From contig CAMQGK010000567.1 of assembly GCA_947000775.1 (NCBI GenBank), positions 18,444,001-18,508,000 of the forward strand: 64,000 nucleotides of DNA, read 5' to 3'. The notes under the pieces are model-generated. The model was not told the DNA's origin. It saw only the letters and a program-made list of their open reading frames with translations, and did not search any database. Position numbers and translations under genes: made by a program. This DNA comes from Pterois miles. Taxonomy: Eukaryota > Chordata > Actinopteri > Perciformes > Scorpaenidae. The stretch's first letter is position 1. Every line of letters starts with the position of its first letter. Positions 46,761 through 57,475 of this stretch are shown here, one piece after another.

Positions 46761-47442
46761 GAGATGAGATGTAAAAAGCAGTGACACTAATTCACAACAT
46801 GAACTGAATACAAAACAGCCTGAAACTATTTTGCAAACAAATGAGAAAAGCACGCTCACTACTTCAGATGTTACTCAGTCGATTAACTGTAGCTTCATTT
46901 ACTCACCATTTCCTATATAATAACCATAATAATAGTGTTGTAGTAAACAATGGCCAGACTCTTTCTCTAACCTTAAAGCAGTTTTTGTACACAAACATTA
47001 CTAACTCTTAGCCACAGCAGTGAGAGTTATAGAATAATTTATGTATTAGTCCCTTTTAATGGTTTTGGATGACTTTCAAAAACTGCTAATAAATAAGGGC
47101 TCATTTTTAGAGGCCATGACAAAGGACATACTGTATTTATCGTTTAGTTTGGAAGAGTTGTTGCTGAAAAAATATTACATGTACTGGATTTTTTCTAAAA
47201 AATATTTAATAATGACATTCCTCTATTTCCCAGTTCTTGGTAATGTATCTAATACATTTCCAGGAAAATAATTCAAAGTTAATTGATCTGCTTTATTTTC
47301 ATGTCCGCTGATAAATAGATAATAATTGGCAAATAACTTACTCCCTGAATTATTACATTAGCTACCAGGTTATATTTGTGTAGACAATAAGTCACACTGG
47401 TGACTCACTGGTGATCACGCCTGATCAGAAGTGTCTTCTACT
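46761..47442. other. intron, possibly including the eroded left arm of the next MITE
   Basis: 47290-47370 has weak similarity to the left arm at 1406-1480 (TTATTTTCATGTCC.., TAATAATTGGCAAATAAC). Otherwise AT-rich with nothing recognised. Confidence 0.4.
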
Positions 47443-47945
47443 AGTTTTTATTACACGGCTGTGTTGAACACTTGATTCTGATTGGTCAATCACGGCCTTC
47501 TATGGTCTGTTATTTCTTTATAACAGACCGTCGCTATGGGCGCAATTCTGATGTCGGACTCTGGTGGACCGTTTATGTGTAAAATTATTTTCTTAAGTAA
47601 GTAGCTGTGTAATAAGCGGGATAACATACAGCTAGCGGGTCGTTGCCCAATAGGGGATTCTTTCACAACAGTGACCAGCTTGGTGTATTTTATCCCTTTC
47701 TGGTTTTCCACCTCTGATGAAGAGCAGCACACAGCAGCTTCTCAAGCCCAAGGGCCCTATTTTACTGATTACATGCTATTTTAGCATATAACTATTAAAT
47801 AATGTACATAACAAAGTCCTTTTCGATACATTTTGAGGTAAATATTGAGGTAATTTGGCAGTAATTCCAAAGAAATTTCAAACATGTTACTTGCTAATTA
47901 TCATCTCATTACCATGAAATTTGTGGACCTGTAAAACGAAGGGTT
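47443..47945 (+). mobile_element. family 2 MITE, copy 2 (longer)
   Basis: The left half (47443-47650: ATTCTGATTGGTCAATCACG, ATAACAGACCGTCGCTATGG, TCTTAAGTAAGTAGCTGTGT) is repeated inverted at 51831-52010. The right half (47705-47945: GATGAAGAGCAGCACACAGC, AAGGGCCCTATTTTACTG, GGTAATTTGGCAGTAATTCC, CATTACCATGAAATTTGTGG, ACCTGTAAAACGAAGGGTTA) matches 1660-1863. It links both fragments into one family. No coding capacity. Confidence 0.8.
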
Positions 47946-48887
47946 AAACCACGTTTTGCTATAGCCTAAAACACACCCGTGCTTGTTCTCAAGTGTCCTT
48001 CTCTTACCTTCCTCATATCTCCAACGGAAAAGTGCTGCTGCATTCAAACAGTCAAACCTTTTTTAGTACTTATTCTCTCACAGCCTTTCATCTTCCTCTT
48101 ATCTGTCCAATTTAATTATAAGTCTGTCGTCTGCCGTGCTTCTTTCTGCCTCGCCTCTTTCATCTCCTGTCCTATACAGATCAATTCTTCATGGCGCACA
48201 TTCGCGGTCCCTGTTCACACTGTCAGCCTCTCTAAGTTCACACATCCCAAAACACAACAGGAACTTGTAAAAACCAGAGCGATCGATCAATCGCCGGATA
48301 TTTTGTGTTTTTAAAAGTCTCTTGTGTGCTTTAGATGCAGGTGCACCTTAGAGGGAAAGGGGAAGGCTGTGCTCAAAGTCATCATGCTGCCTGTGGCATG
48401 TTGTTTCAGTGATGAATTATTTGTAAAACATATGGAGTGGTAGTTCTCTGCGTAGGAGATATAACGCTCTAATACTCCGATATTGGCGAGGAGGATCAGC
48501 GGGAGGGTGACGGGGCCGATGGGGGAAGAAATATGAGTTCAAGAGAGAGAGAATAAGAAACAGAAAAGAGCAAGCAGGAGATTAATGGAAAGAAGGAAAT
48601 CCAAATCATTAATGCACCATGTGTATAATGTGAATGTGGCTCCCACACTGTTCCTTTCCCCCTGAGCTAATTGAATCCATTTGTTGGATTTGTATTGTTA
48701 AATGTGATTTGAACCCGTGTGATTCATGACCGGTGGAGTCCCACAGGTGATTAACTAGTATGAGCCTGTGTAGGTCAGGGTGAGGAAGCGTCGGCTTCAA
48801 CCATTAGATGGATAATTAGTCAGGGCACATTCATGGTATCAGAGTAGTACACCGCATGGTCTAAGTACTCAGCCCACTGAGTACTGG
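47946..48887. other. intron, nothing recognised
   Basis: A G12 run at 48886-48898 ends the stretch. No transposon or gene recognised. Confidence 0.45.
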
Positions 48888-48898
48888 GGGGGGGGGGA

Positions 48899-49030
48899 GT
48901 AAGATAAAACTTCATTTATCCTGAGATAACAATAAGATAACAATAAGGCACAAATTCTAATCCTAAAAATATAAACAGCTTACTGGTAGGTTCCAGCTGG
49001 GTTGCATATACAGTAGGTATTTATGTATAA
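48899..49030 (-). repeat. possible LINE 3' tail
   Basis: Minus strand shows TTATTGTTATCTCAGGATAA then ATGAAGTTTTATCTTA, similar in style to LINE 3' tails (GGATAAATAAAGT..TATCT). It is weak and without a coding part. Confidence 0.35.
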
Positions 49031-49045
49031 TGTATATATTGGAAG

Positions 49046-49559
49046 CAGGGCTGTCAAATTCATATTAAAGACATGTAAACAGATCCAAATGCCACTAATT
49101 TCTTTAACGCATCAATGTAACTTGCGAATTTTAGGTTATAGTGGGCTCATTTTTAAAGACAAAGTGAAGAAACATGATGGCATCAAAGAATCCATTGGTA
49201 CCAACCACCATACTAGCCTGTCGCGAAAAAGACGTTAAATAACGATCCAAACGTGTGTTCCATTTTGATAAGGAAAAACTGGCATGCCCATTTTAAAAGG
49301 GGTCCCTTGAGCTCTGACCTCAAGATATGTGGATGTAAATGGGTACCAATGAGTCTACCCCTTTACAGACACGCCCACTTTATGATAATCACATGCAGTT
49401 TGGATCAAGTCAGAGTCAAGTCAGCACACTGACAGCTGTTGTTGCCTGTTGGGCTGCAGTTTGCCGTGTTATGATTTCAGCATGTTTTCATGATAAATGC
49501 AGAACCTGTGAGGGTTTCTGGACAATATTTATCATTGTTTTGTGTTAACTAGTTTTTAG

Positions 49560-49652
<93 letters not shown>

Positions 49653-49776
49653 CTGGATAAAGAAAGCATATTCGGCCACTGTTGATAATGAATATTAAAT
49701 ACTTGACAAACCTCCCTTTAAGGTACATTTTGAACAGATAAAAAATGTGACAAATTGTGATTAACTGACAGCTCTA
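49046..49776 (+). mobile_element. hAT-type MITE family 1, copy E, with (TA)n expansion
   Basis: Starts CAGGGCTGTCAAATTCATAT and ends TTAACTGACAGCTCTA. 731 bp including an 83-bp TA array. Flanks ATTGGAAG and ACTGTAAA agree at only 5 of 8, so the target duplication is eroded. All main internal blocks are in order. Confidence 0.9.
49563..49645. repeat. (TA)n microsatellite inside MITE copy E
   Basis: About 83 bp of TA. It occupies the position where other copies have ATAAATATATACATACAT, so the microsatellite grew from a seed that the element itself carries. Confidence 0.97.
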
Positions 49777-49784
49777 ACTGTAAA

Positions 49785-50361
49785 ATATCGAATAATGTAT
49801 TTCGGAAAATTCGGAAAGTTAAGGGCTTTGTTCGTGCAGTTGTGCTTGCAAAGTGCCTCACAATTAAATCCTTCCTTCCCTGGTGAGATTACATTATAAA
49901 CAGCCCGCTCTGTTCCACCCAGCACCCACAGAGAGGAAAGCAAAGCGTTGCTATCTATCCATCGATTGTCTCTATCTGTGGTGGAGCCAGCTGCTGAGCC
50001 GAGGCTTTAGCTGGAGGGGACGCTGCGAAGGCTTAACAGTGGGAGAGCACAGGCAGCAGTGGCAACCAAAGGAGGGAGTGACCCTGAGAGGCATGGGGAG
50101 AATGGGGTGTGTGTACTGTATATATATATATGTGTGTGTATGAGGGTGGAGAGCTGGCTGCCATTAGCCCTGCTGGATTAGCATCTGACACCCAGCACCT
50201 TCAGATCTGCCTTCAAAAAGAAGTAGGCCTCCAGCTGAAGCAGAAATGGCCGTGACATAAGGTCCAGCCGTCATCTACGTCAACACATGCAGGAATGGAA
50301 AGGGATGACAGGAAAACCTGAGGGCCCAAAGTGCCATTCACTGCCCTCCACACTGTAACAC

Positions 50362-50363
<2 letters not shown>
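49785..50363. other. intron, nothing recognised
   Basis: Ordinary sequence with a short TATATATATATG run at 50117-50132. Confidence 0.45.

Positions 50364-50433
<70 letters not shown>
50364..50433. repeat. (GT)35 microsatellite
   Basis: 70 bp of uninterrupted GT. Confidence 0.98.
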
Positions 50434-50435
<2 letters not shown>

Positions 50436-51169
50436 TTTAGGTGTGTGCTTTTGCCAGCCGGAGAGAGGAGATCTCAGCTGCCCAAAACACAGGATATAAA
50501 AACTAATGATGCCTCAGTCAGACTAAGCCTTAATCCCCAGTGACATTTCTGAGTTTCTGATTGTTTTTCTGGTCCAGTTTTAATGAAAGTGCTGAAGGGG
50601 AGGATTTTCTTTCCTGGTGGGGTCCAATTACAACCTCGAGGATACAGAACAAAGGTCAGACCTCATCTGTGAGATCAGGCAGGTTCAGTGTAAGTGATGA
50701 CTGAAGCAGTCGGTGAAAACTCGCTCACCCTTCTAGTGGCGACGGCGATAATTAAAAGAAGAAATATGGACGATCCACAGTAAACTAGAGCCTCGTAAAT
50801 TACCACGGAGCTGAATCAATGCCTCCATGAAACAAACAAACACATTATCAGCCTCACAGAGGCACCATTGATTACAGTGGAGCATTCAAGCTGGGTGGTG
50901 CATCAATATTTTACCAATGTCTTGACTAATGTCTTTAGAGATTTAGGTCATTTTCACACCATGATATTGTCTTGTCTTAAACTACATTGTTATTTATACT
51001 CATTTGTGTTAAACATTATTTGACCATTTCTGCATTATTAACGATAATTTTTTTTTCTCAAAAATGTCTTAGTATAAAAGAACAACCTGATATCACGCCA
51101 CTGTGTGTAATAGATCCACCTGTCCACCGGAGGATAACGTTTTGCCTCACCGAGGCGTGAATATAAAAT
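50434..51169. other. intron, nothing recognised
   Basis: No repeat or coding similarity recognised. Confidence 0.45.
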
Positions 51170-51300
51170 ATATATATGCAGGTGAGGTACTAGTGGGAAG
51201 CGACAAAACCGCTCACTTAGGTTTAGGAAAATCATCATGGTTGGGATTAAATAAGTACATTACCTATATAAAAAAAACATACGGAAATAATGTAACGTCA
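51170..51300 (+). repeat. dispersed repeat G, short fragment
   Basis: CTTAGGTTTAGGAAAATCAT, CATGGTTGGGATTAAATAAG, then ACGGAAATAATGTAACGTCA. Matches the GGTTTAGG / CATGGTTGGG part of 15920-16000. Confidence 0.6.
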
Positions 51301-51346
51301 CTACAGAAAACACGTGACAAGTAAGAGATAATGTACAGCGAGATAT

Positions 51347-51796
51347 GATGCCTTCAAATGGGGTCGTGTTTACCGTGTTTATGAGTTGGGTCCATATGAA
51401 CGCCCCCTCATGTCGTATTCACGACCTAGTACGTAGAAAGTTTCTGAACGCTCCCAGTTCACGACTTGTGACGTGTTTGTTGAAGTCGTGAGAAATGGTG
51501 GAGCCAATGGAAGTTCATTTATCAGTGAATAATAAGTTAATATTATACTGTATATTGTAATTTTAGTCATATGTTGTTTTTCTTAATAATTTTATGCCAG
51601 AAGAAAATGTTGATATTCTCAATAACCTCATCTTTCTAGTTCCTTCTAGCTTGCTAAATTGTTTGCCTCTAGACTCAGACAGTAGTGTTAATATTGCCGT
51701 TGCTTGGCAGTGGTGTTCTTCACAACATAAGCACTTGAACGCAACACGTGTACACGACTTCCCATCTCGTAAACATGAGTTCCATTTGAAGGCACC
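51347..51796. mobile_element. TIR MITE (GRTGCCTTCAAATGG termini)
   Basis: The left end GATGCCTTCAAATGGGGTCG and the right end (reverse complement GGTGCCTTCAAATGGAACTC) are inverted repeats. A second pair of matching words (TGTTTACC..ATGAG and CATGTTTACGAGATGGGAAGT) lies inside. 450 bp, no transposase. Target duplication not seen, so superfamily is open. It is directly followed by a family 2 fragment. Confidence 0.8.
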
Positions 51797-51830
51797 AGCA
51801 GTCCTAGTTGTGAAATAAAACTCCACTTGT

Positions 51831-52012
51831 TGTACATTATCCCGCTCATTACATGGCTACTTACTTAAGAAATCAATAATTTGACACAAAAATGGTCCGT
51901 CAGAGTCCAAGAGCAGTACTGCATCCATAGCAACGGTCTGTTGTAAAGGATCAGACTGCGAACGCTGACATTAACCAATCAGAACAAAGTATTCAACAAT
52001 GCCGTGTTAAAA
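51831..52012 (-). mobile_element. family 2 MITE, fragment (copy 3)
   Basis: The reverse complement shows ACACGGCATTGTTGAATAC, TTCTGATTGGTTAATGTCAG, ACAACAGACCGTTGCTATGG, GACTCTGACGGACCATTTTT, TCTTAAGTAAGTAGCCATGT and GAGCGGGATAATGTACA, colinear with 47443-47635. Confidence 0.85.
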
Positions 52013-52325
52013 AACGTCACGCAACTTGCACCGGTCTCCTTGAAAGTGTTGGAGCCGTCCACCTCCTCTCCCACTCGTCATCAGCAGTCTTTCTCCCCTT
52101 TTTATTCCACGTCATTACATTTCATTTAGTACAGACTACAAGAACAAGAACAGTGTTCTTTTGCCCTGCAAATTATCACATCATTCACACACCTTTTCTC
52201 ACAACCGGGCTGAAAATGAGTCATCACGAAAATACCTTACCTTACCCTCTGTCACACCTGTAGCACACCGTGTTTAGTCCATTTAATATGATAAGAACCG
52301 TCATTTGCCAGGAACGTCTTTAAAA

Positions 52326-52460
52326 ATGCAACACAATGAAGGATCATTCTGGTTTATTACAACTCTGGTCGTATTTTTTGTTGCTTCGGTCATCATTTTT
52401 ATTGGATACGATAAAATGACCAAGTACGGTCAGCAGGCCAAAGAGGAACCAGAGCTGTGA
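52326..52460 (+). CDS. candidate 44-residue single-pass membrane microprotein
   Basis: An open frame of 44 codons with A at -3 of the ATG (AAAAATGC). Predicted layout: short polar N-terminus MQHNEGS, a hydrophobic helix of about 21 residues (FWFITTLVV..IIFIGY) with aromatic residues at both ends, then a charged tail DKMTKYGQQAKEEPEL. TTTGCCAG at 52303-52310 could be an acceptor just before the start. It is antisense to the host gene and lies in its intron. I do not recognise a family. T-rich non-coding DNA readily gives chance hydrophobic frames, and 44 codons is short, so this is only a candidate. Confidence 0.25.
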   Translation: MQHNEGSFWFITTLVVFFVASVIIFIGYDKMTKYGQQAKEEPEL

Positions 52461-54767
52461 TGGATGTCCACAACAAACACTTCGGGTGATTATTTTTAAA
52501 TCCCCTTAGTTTTCTCTTCTAAATAAGCTGTGGCTCAGTTGGAGGTTTGTTTGCAACCTGTCTGATTGTCTGACTGCTTGAGTTTGTTTTTCCATTGGAC
52601 TTATTTCTAGAAATGTTGCCACATGGCCAGATCTCACCAATTAACTGTGTGAGTACAACCCTTTGGTTCCTAACAGGACTGATGGCCAAATCTATAAAAA
52701 TAAGATCCAAACTGGAACAAACCGCAATGATCCATTGAGTCATAAAGCTTACCGTATGTAACCTCAATATACTGGACTGATGGATTCTTGCAGATTGTCC
52801 ACAGCAGCACTAACTGAATGTGGATATTTATCTATATGATCAGCAGACAATCCAATTATATTTCTGGCATGTAGAATAATGTAATAATAATGTTTTGATA
52901 TGTACAGATTACTATAAACATATGAGGATAGTGGATCATCCTGATTATCATGAGTTATCAGTCCAGAACTACATGCACGTAGCGGCGCTCATTTTTCCAT
53001 CTCACTGCTTCCATTTAAAAATACCGACATGGTTCTAAAATAAGATATGCACCGTTTCAGAAAAAAATGACATCTAGTTTGATAAAACGACTGCTGGCAG
53101 AAAAGCTAAGCAGATTTTAGGTTGCTAATGAATTATGAGTCTTCTTAAGACCTTTCCACGCAGAAAAATCTCTGTTTTTCAGGACAGAACCATCTGTGTT
53201 TTTAAATATTGATTGATGAACTGCAAGAAGCCAGATTTTAGCTCTTCACGGTAATGAAGAAATTTGGATTGAAACTCCTTATGAGTCGTTCGCTCCCACC
53301 AGCTTCACACCAACACAATCTTCTTTGAACCTCTAAGACTCAAGATTGTGGCTTCTGGGCTCATTTTTTCCCTCCTTCCTCTCTTAACTCCACTCCATAA
53401 GTGTGACTTCCCTGCTATGCATTAAAAGCCTCCAAATATAGAGGTTTGCATCATGCAGTTTCAAGCATTAGCATGCCTGCACATACACACTGACATGAGA
53501 GCTCTTATCAGTAATGGCACTCATAATTTCTAACCCTTTCCTTGGCTGCAAAACAGAACCTAATGAAATAAACTGTTGTAAACAGAAGTTGAGAAGCCAA
53601 ACTATAGCCAAACTTATAAACACATAATATAAGCACCAATTCATTTCTCAGCAACAAGAGAGCATTAGATAGCTTGTGGCTTTGACACAAATGACAAAAT
53701 AGCTGGCAGAACTAATGACTTTTTATTGTGTATGACGTCGGGTCAGAAGTTAACTAGATTTAAAGGCGGAAATAACTTTGATTGTTATTAAAGTGCTCTG
53801 AAAATAAAGAGGGCCACACACAATTTAATAATTTAACTGTAATACTGTATTGTCCTGCATGCTTATGACTACTGCCCTCCTTGGACCAACATAAATTATT
53901 GGTGGGACCCCGTGACCGCTGGTATTACTGCCAGCATCCTCTCCGTGGGAAAAAAACAGAGCTCAGAAAACAAGCGGGCACATCGCCTGGAACTGTCAGA
54001 AAATGCTGCCAGCGGCTAAAGAAGAAAATCACACTCGCCAGCCTTACAGTAACTGTTAGTCATTTGGACAAATTTTCGCTTTGGGAATGTTTTTTGTCTT
54101 TTGTTTTGCTGTTATCATCAGTTTTGCTCATTGTACTGTCCGAGCTGTCATATAGGCTTTCAACTTACAGCTTTTAACGACGTAAAAGTAGAAACAGAAT
54201 GTTAGTTATTATAAGTTGGTCTGCTGATTTGCTGAACCCTGGACGCCTGATTGCTGCAATTTGCCTCAATAATCAGGCTCCTTCTCAGAGTCATTTCTTG
54301 ATCAGATTCAGCGTGACTTTCACTTTCCAAGGACATCATTATATCTGCTCTCCATCATGAAGAAATGTCTGTAAAATCTGGTTAGGAGTCACAGAAAAGA
54401 GGAGCTCCTTATGGCTCCAGAACTTGCCTGAGAATAATGATGTTTTTAAGTTTTCTTCAGTGTCACTGTAATCCAGTGACAGCTGTCTGTGCATTCGTGG
54501 GTACTTTATAAAGAGGAACTGGTAATAGTGAATTCGGCATGTGTTTAATGTTTGGGGGGGTGTATGCAAAACATCTATGGTAAGCAGGCGTCTTCGGTGG
54601 AGCTGGCTGTCACATTCGCAAGTTAAAATGAAAATGACATAACATGATTGGCAGACGATCTTCGCTCTAACTTCTGTTTGTTGATCCCGCAAGTTACTTG
54701 TCAAAATGAAGCTCGCTGCAAGATTATTTGTAATATCAGAAAAGCACCAACCTGTAATTCACTGGCT
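52461..54767. other. intron, nothing recognised
   Basis: No transposon recognised. The frame at 53881-54177 (98 codons) ends in a hydrophobic stretch but has no domain. The minus frame at 54339-54704 (121 codons) is also featureless. Confidence 0.45.
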
Positions 54768-55030
54768 ATGTTTACATGCACATTAATATTACACTATTAT
54801 TCTTAATATGACAATATTATGAGTCTGATACAGGTCGTGTAAACAGCTTATTCTGTTTGGATATTCTGATAAAGGCCTTATTTTGAACGGAGCATTTTCA
54901 GATTAAGATGTGGAATATGTCGATATTATTCCGGTTTTTAAACAGGAATATTAACGGACTATTCATTTACAGCTCAGTAGGAATATTATCTTTTACTGAA
55001 TAATTTTGTGCATGTGATCGTTGTCAGACT
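54768..55030. mobile_element. MITE with GTTTACATGCACATTAATATT-type ends
   Basis: CTATGTTTACATGCACATTA at the left and a partial mirror (TTTTGTGCATGTGATCGTTG) at the right enclose AT-rich sequence with repeated AATATTA words in both orientations (TTATTCTTAATATGAC, GGAATATTATC). This is the look of a common fish MITE. About 260 bp, non-coding. Confidence 0.65.
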
Positions 55031-56934
55031 ATCAAGTGGATGGTGCGTTTTTGTAGTTCAACAAGGCCACCAAACAATCTGTCTCATTCTGTCACCTCGA
55101 TGTTGTTGGAATCTACTCATTCACCACTTTATTCATTTCATATCAGTAATTTAAGCCTTTAATTTAATAATTCGGCATCATGGCCTCCACAATTCGGATC
55201 AAGTAGCTCATGAAAAAGTGCGCTGCAACTGTTTTTTATTGTGTTTATGTGACAGATGTCATATCTTCTGCTGCTCGTTTCATTTTCAGGTTGTAGATGC
55301 GGGTTGTGAATAATTAATAGGCTGCAAATTGTCTCTGCCTTCTCACCCAACAAAAAATACAGCTCTCCATCGCAGAATTTAAATTATCTTTAACTTTTGT
55401 TAGAAATGCTGAAAGCTGAATCCAAATGAGCAAGAAGGGATGTGACAAAACTGAAAAACACTGCAGAATATTAAAGGCATCCGGAGGAATGTGGACGGTG
55501 GTTGTCTACATTATCGATCTCTGACAGGGTCGGTTGATGTTATCCACATGTGATCTTGAGATCTAATTCAAGCCATAATGTCGTACCAACCTCCTTTTTT
55601 GCAGCGGAGGAGGTTAAAAGACGAGAGGAACCTCTGCGATACACATCAGACGAAGAGAGCGCTACATGAGTTTAGCTGGAAGGCAGCAGGAAACAGAAAA
55701 AGAATTGAAACACATGAAGGCTGAGTTCCTGCCTCCCTCACAGAGCACAGGAAGAGGTCTGTTCACAGCTCTCACATCTTTTTCTGTTGTGAACCCTTTC
55801 TGAATAAATTCACACTGGACTTGCATGTGTGAAGTTTGTGAGAAAACGCCTTTACTCAATAATTTCTAAACTCTATTGACTTCAGCAGCAGCAGCAGCAC
55901 AGCGGTGTAACACCAGGCTGAGATGTATGGATGCAATAACCTGATCTGCTGGAGAATCAATGTTAGAGCAAACATGCTAAATACGTTATTCTCTACTTAG
56001 TAAAATGAGGTTTTGAATGACCTCAATAGGGAAGCAGGGAGAAGGGAAGCAGTCTTGTCTTGACCTGCTACATACTGAATTTTGACAGAGGAGCCCGAGG
56101 CGACTCAGTGTTTGTTGCTCTTTTGTCGTGTACTTTAGTTTTTTTTTTTTTTTTTCGTTTTTCTGGTCCAGTTCAGTCTTCTGAAGCTGTCAATAGCTCA
56201 GCTCTTGTCCTAAATCATTTGTCAAATGCAGCTATTACTGACGCACAAAGAAAAACCCTGAGACGCACCATCGCTCAGACCGATGCCGACCGACACGCAT
56301 CACAACAGCTCCACTAAACAGTTTGTGTTGGTTCGACTGTATGATCATTTTGGAGGATGTAATCTATGGTGCTGTTGAACAGTTTTGCATTATACAGAGA
56401 GGTAGTTTCCCATAAATGGGATGGACTGAATAACAGAAACACCTCTCAACAATGTTGATAATAACTCATTTACATATGTTATTTATTATTATTATTATTA
56501 TGAAGTTAAAGGATTGGTTGGCTGAGTGTTGGAGTGTCCTCATTGGCCCGCTGCTCTTTCAAAAAATGAAAAGGTGGGAACAGTCCATTATGCAAATGAG
56601 CTCGTCCAGCACGACGCGTCCACCTCACAGACTTAGACTAAGCTGTCAAAGTAGGCAATTTAGCTCTAAAATGAAACCAGATTCGGCAGTGGCATTGCCC
56701 AAAATGTTTTCAGATGTAGATTTTGGATGATGATGATGATGAGCAGGCTGCCACGTTGTTTCATGGTTGAAACAGCAAACAGAGAACCAAGGACCAATCA
56801 GGCGCATTCAATAGAAGAGTTCGTCATCGTTTGAACGACCAGCTGTCCACTAATGTCCTCACCGGACCTGGGGACATATACCGCTGATATAAAATTATAG
56901 GATAACCACGACTGTGAAAGTTTCCACAAATTCA
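55031..56934. other. intron, nothing firmly recognised
   Basis: An acceptor-like CTCCTTTTTTGCAG at 55591-55604 is followed by open sequence in two frames, but no donor or homology supports an exon. CAG run at 55887-55902, T17 run at 56139-56155, TTA run at 56481-56499 and TGA run at 56727-56744. 56380-56440 may be an old repeat. Confidence 0.4.
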
Positions 56935-57065
56935 AAATACCAAAAAAGGTCAAAAAAATGTTGGGGTAAAAAAAAATTTCCCCAGGAGTCTTTTTTTAAA
57001 TTCCAATTCAAAAAAAAAAAAAGGGAGGTAAAAAAAAAAGGAAAAAAAAACACAAAAAAAAGAAT
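56935..57065. repeat. A-rich low-complexity block
   Basis: Consists of many A runs of 6-12 separated by short GG, TTTCCCC or GGGAGG words. The homopolymer-length pattern is unusual for this window and may be partly a consensus error of the assembly. Confidence 0.8.
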
Positions 57066-57220
57066 CCCTGATGATGATTGGATGAATCATCTGTCAATCA
57101 AACTCTTGCAGAAGCCAGTCAAAAGAAGAGCAAAAACATTTTTTTAATCGAGAAAAGTAAAATATTTTCAATGCTGGTCTTTGCTCTTCTTTCAGTGAAG
57201 AAATATTCTCCTGTTCTGAT

Positions 57221-57467
57221 TAGGGCATGTTATGCCATGTTATGATTTGAGCATATTTTTTATGCTAAATGCAGAACCTGTGAGGGTTTCTGGACAATAT
57301 TTGTAATTGTTTTGTGTTGTTAATTGACTTACAATAATACATATACACATATATTTGCATAAAGCAACACATTTGTTCACTCCCATGTTTCCATGTGTTA
57401 ATTTGTGATTAATCAGGAAGTATGTAAACTATGGACAATCATGTGATTAATCGCATTGACAGCTGTA
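57221..57467 (+). mobile_element. hAT-type MITE family 1, copy F (5' interior deleted)
   Basis: Begins with the terminal TAGGGC and jumps directly to the 3' half of the family (TGCCATGTTATGATTTGAGC, CTGTGAGGGTTTCTGGACA), ending AATCGCATTGACAGCTGTA. Flanks GTTCTGAT (57213-57220) and GCTCTAAT (57468-57475) match at 6 of 8, both differences being transitions, so this was mobilised or deleted as a short form with both ends. Confidence 0.85.
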
Positions 57468-57475
57468 GCTCTAAT

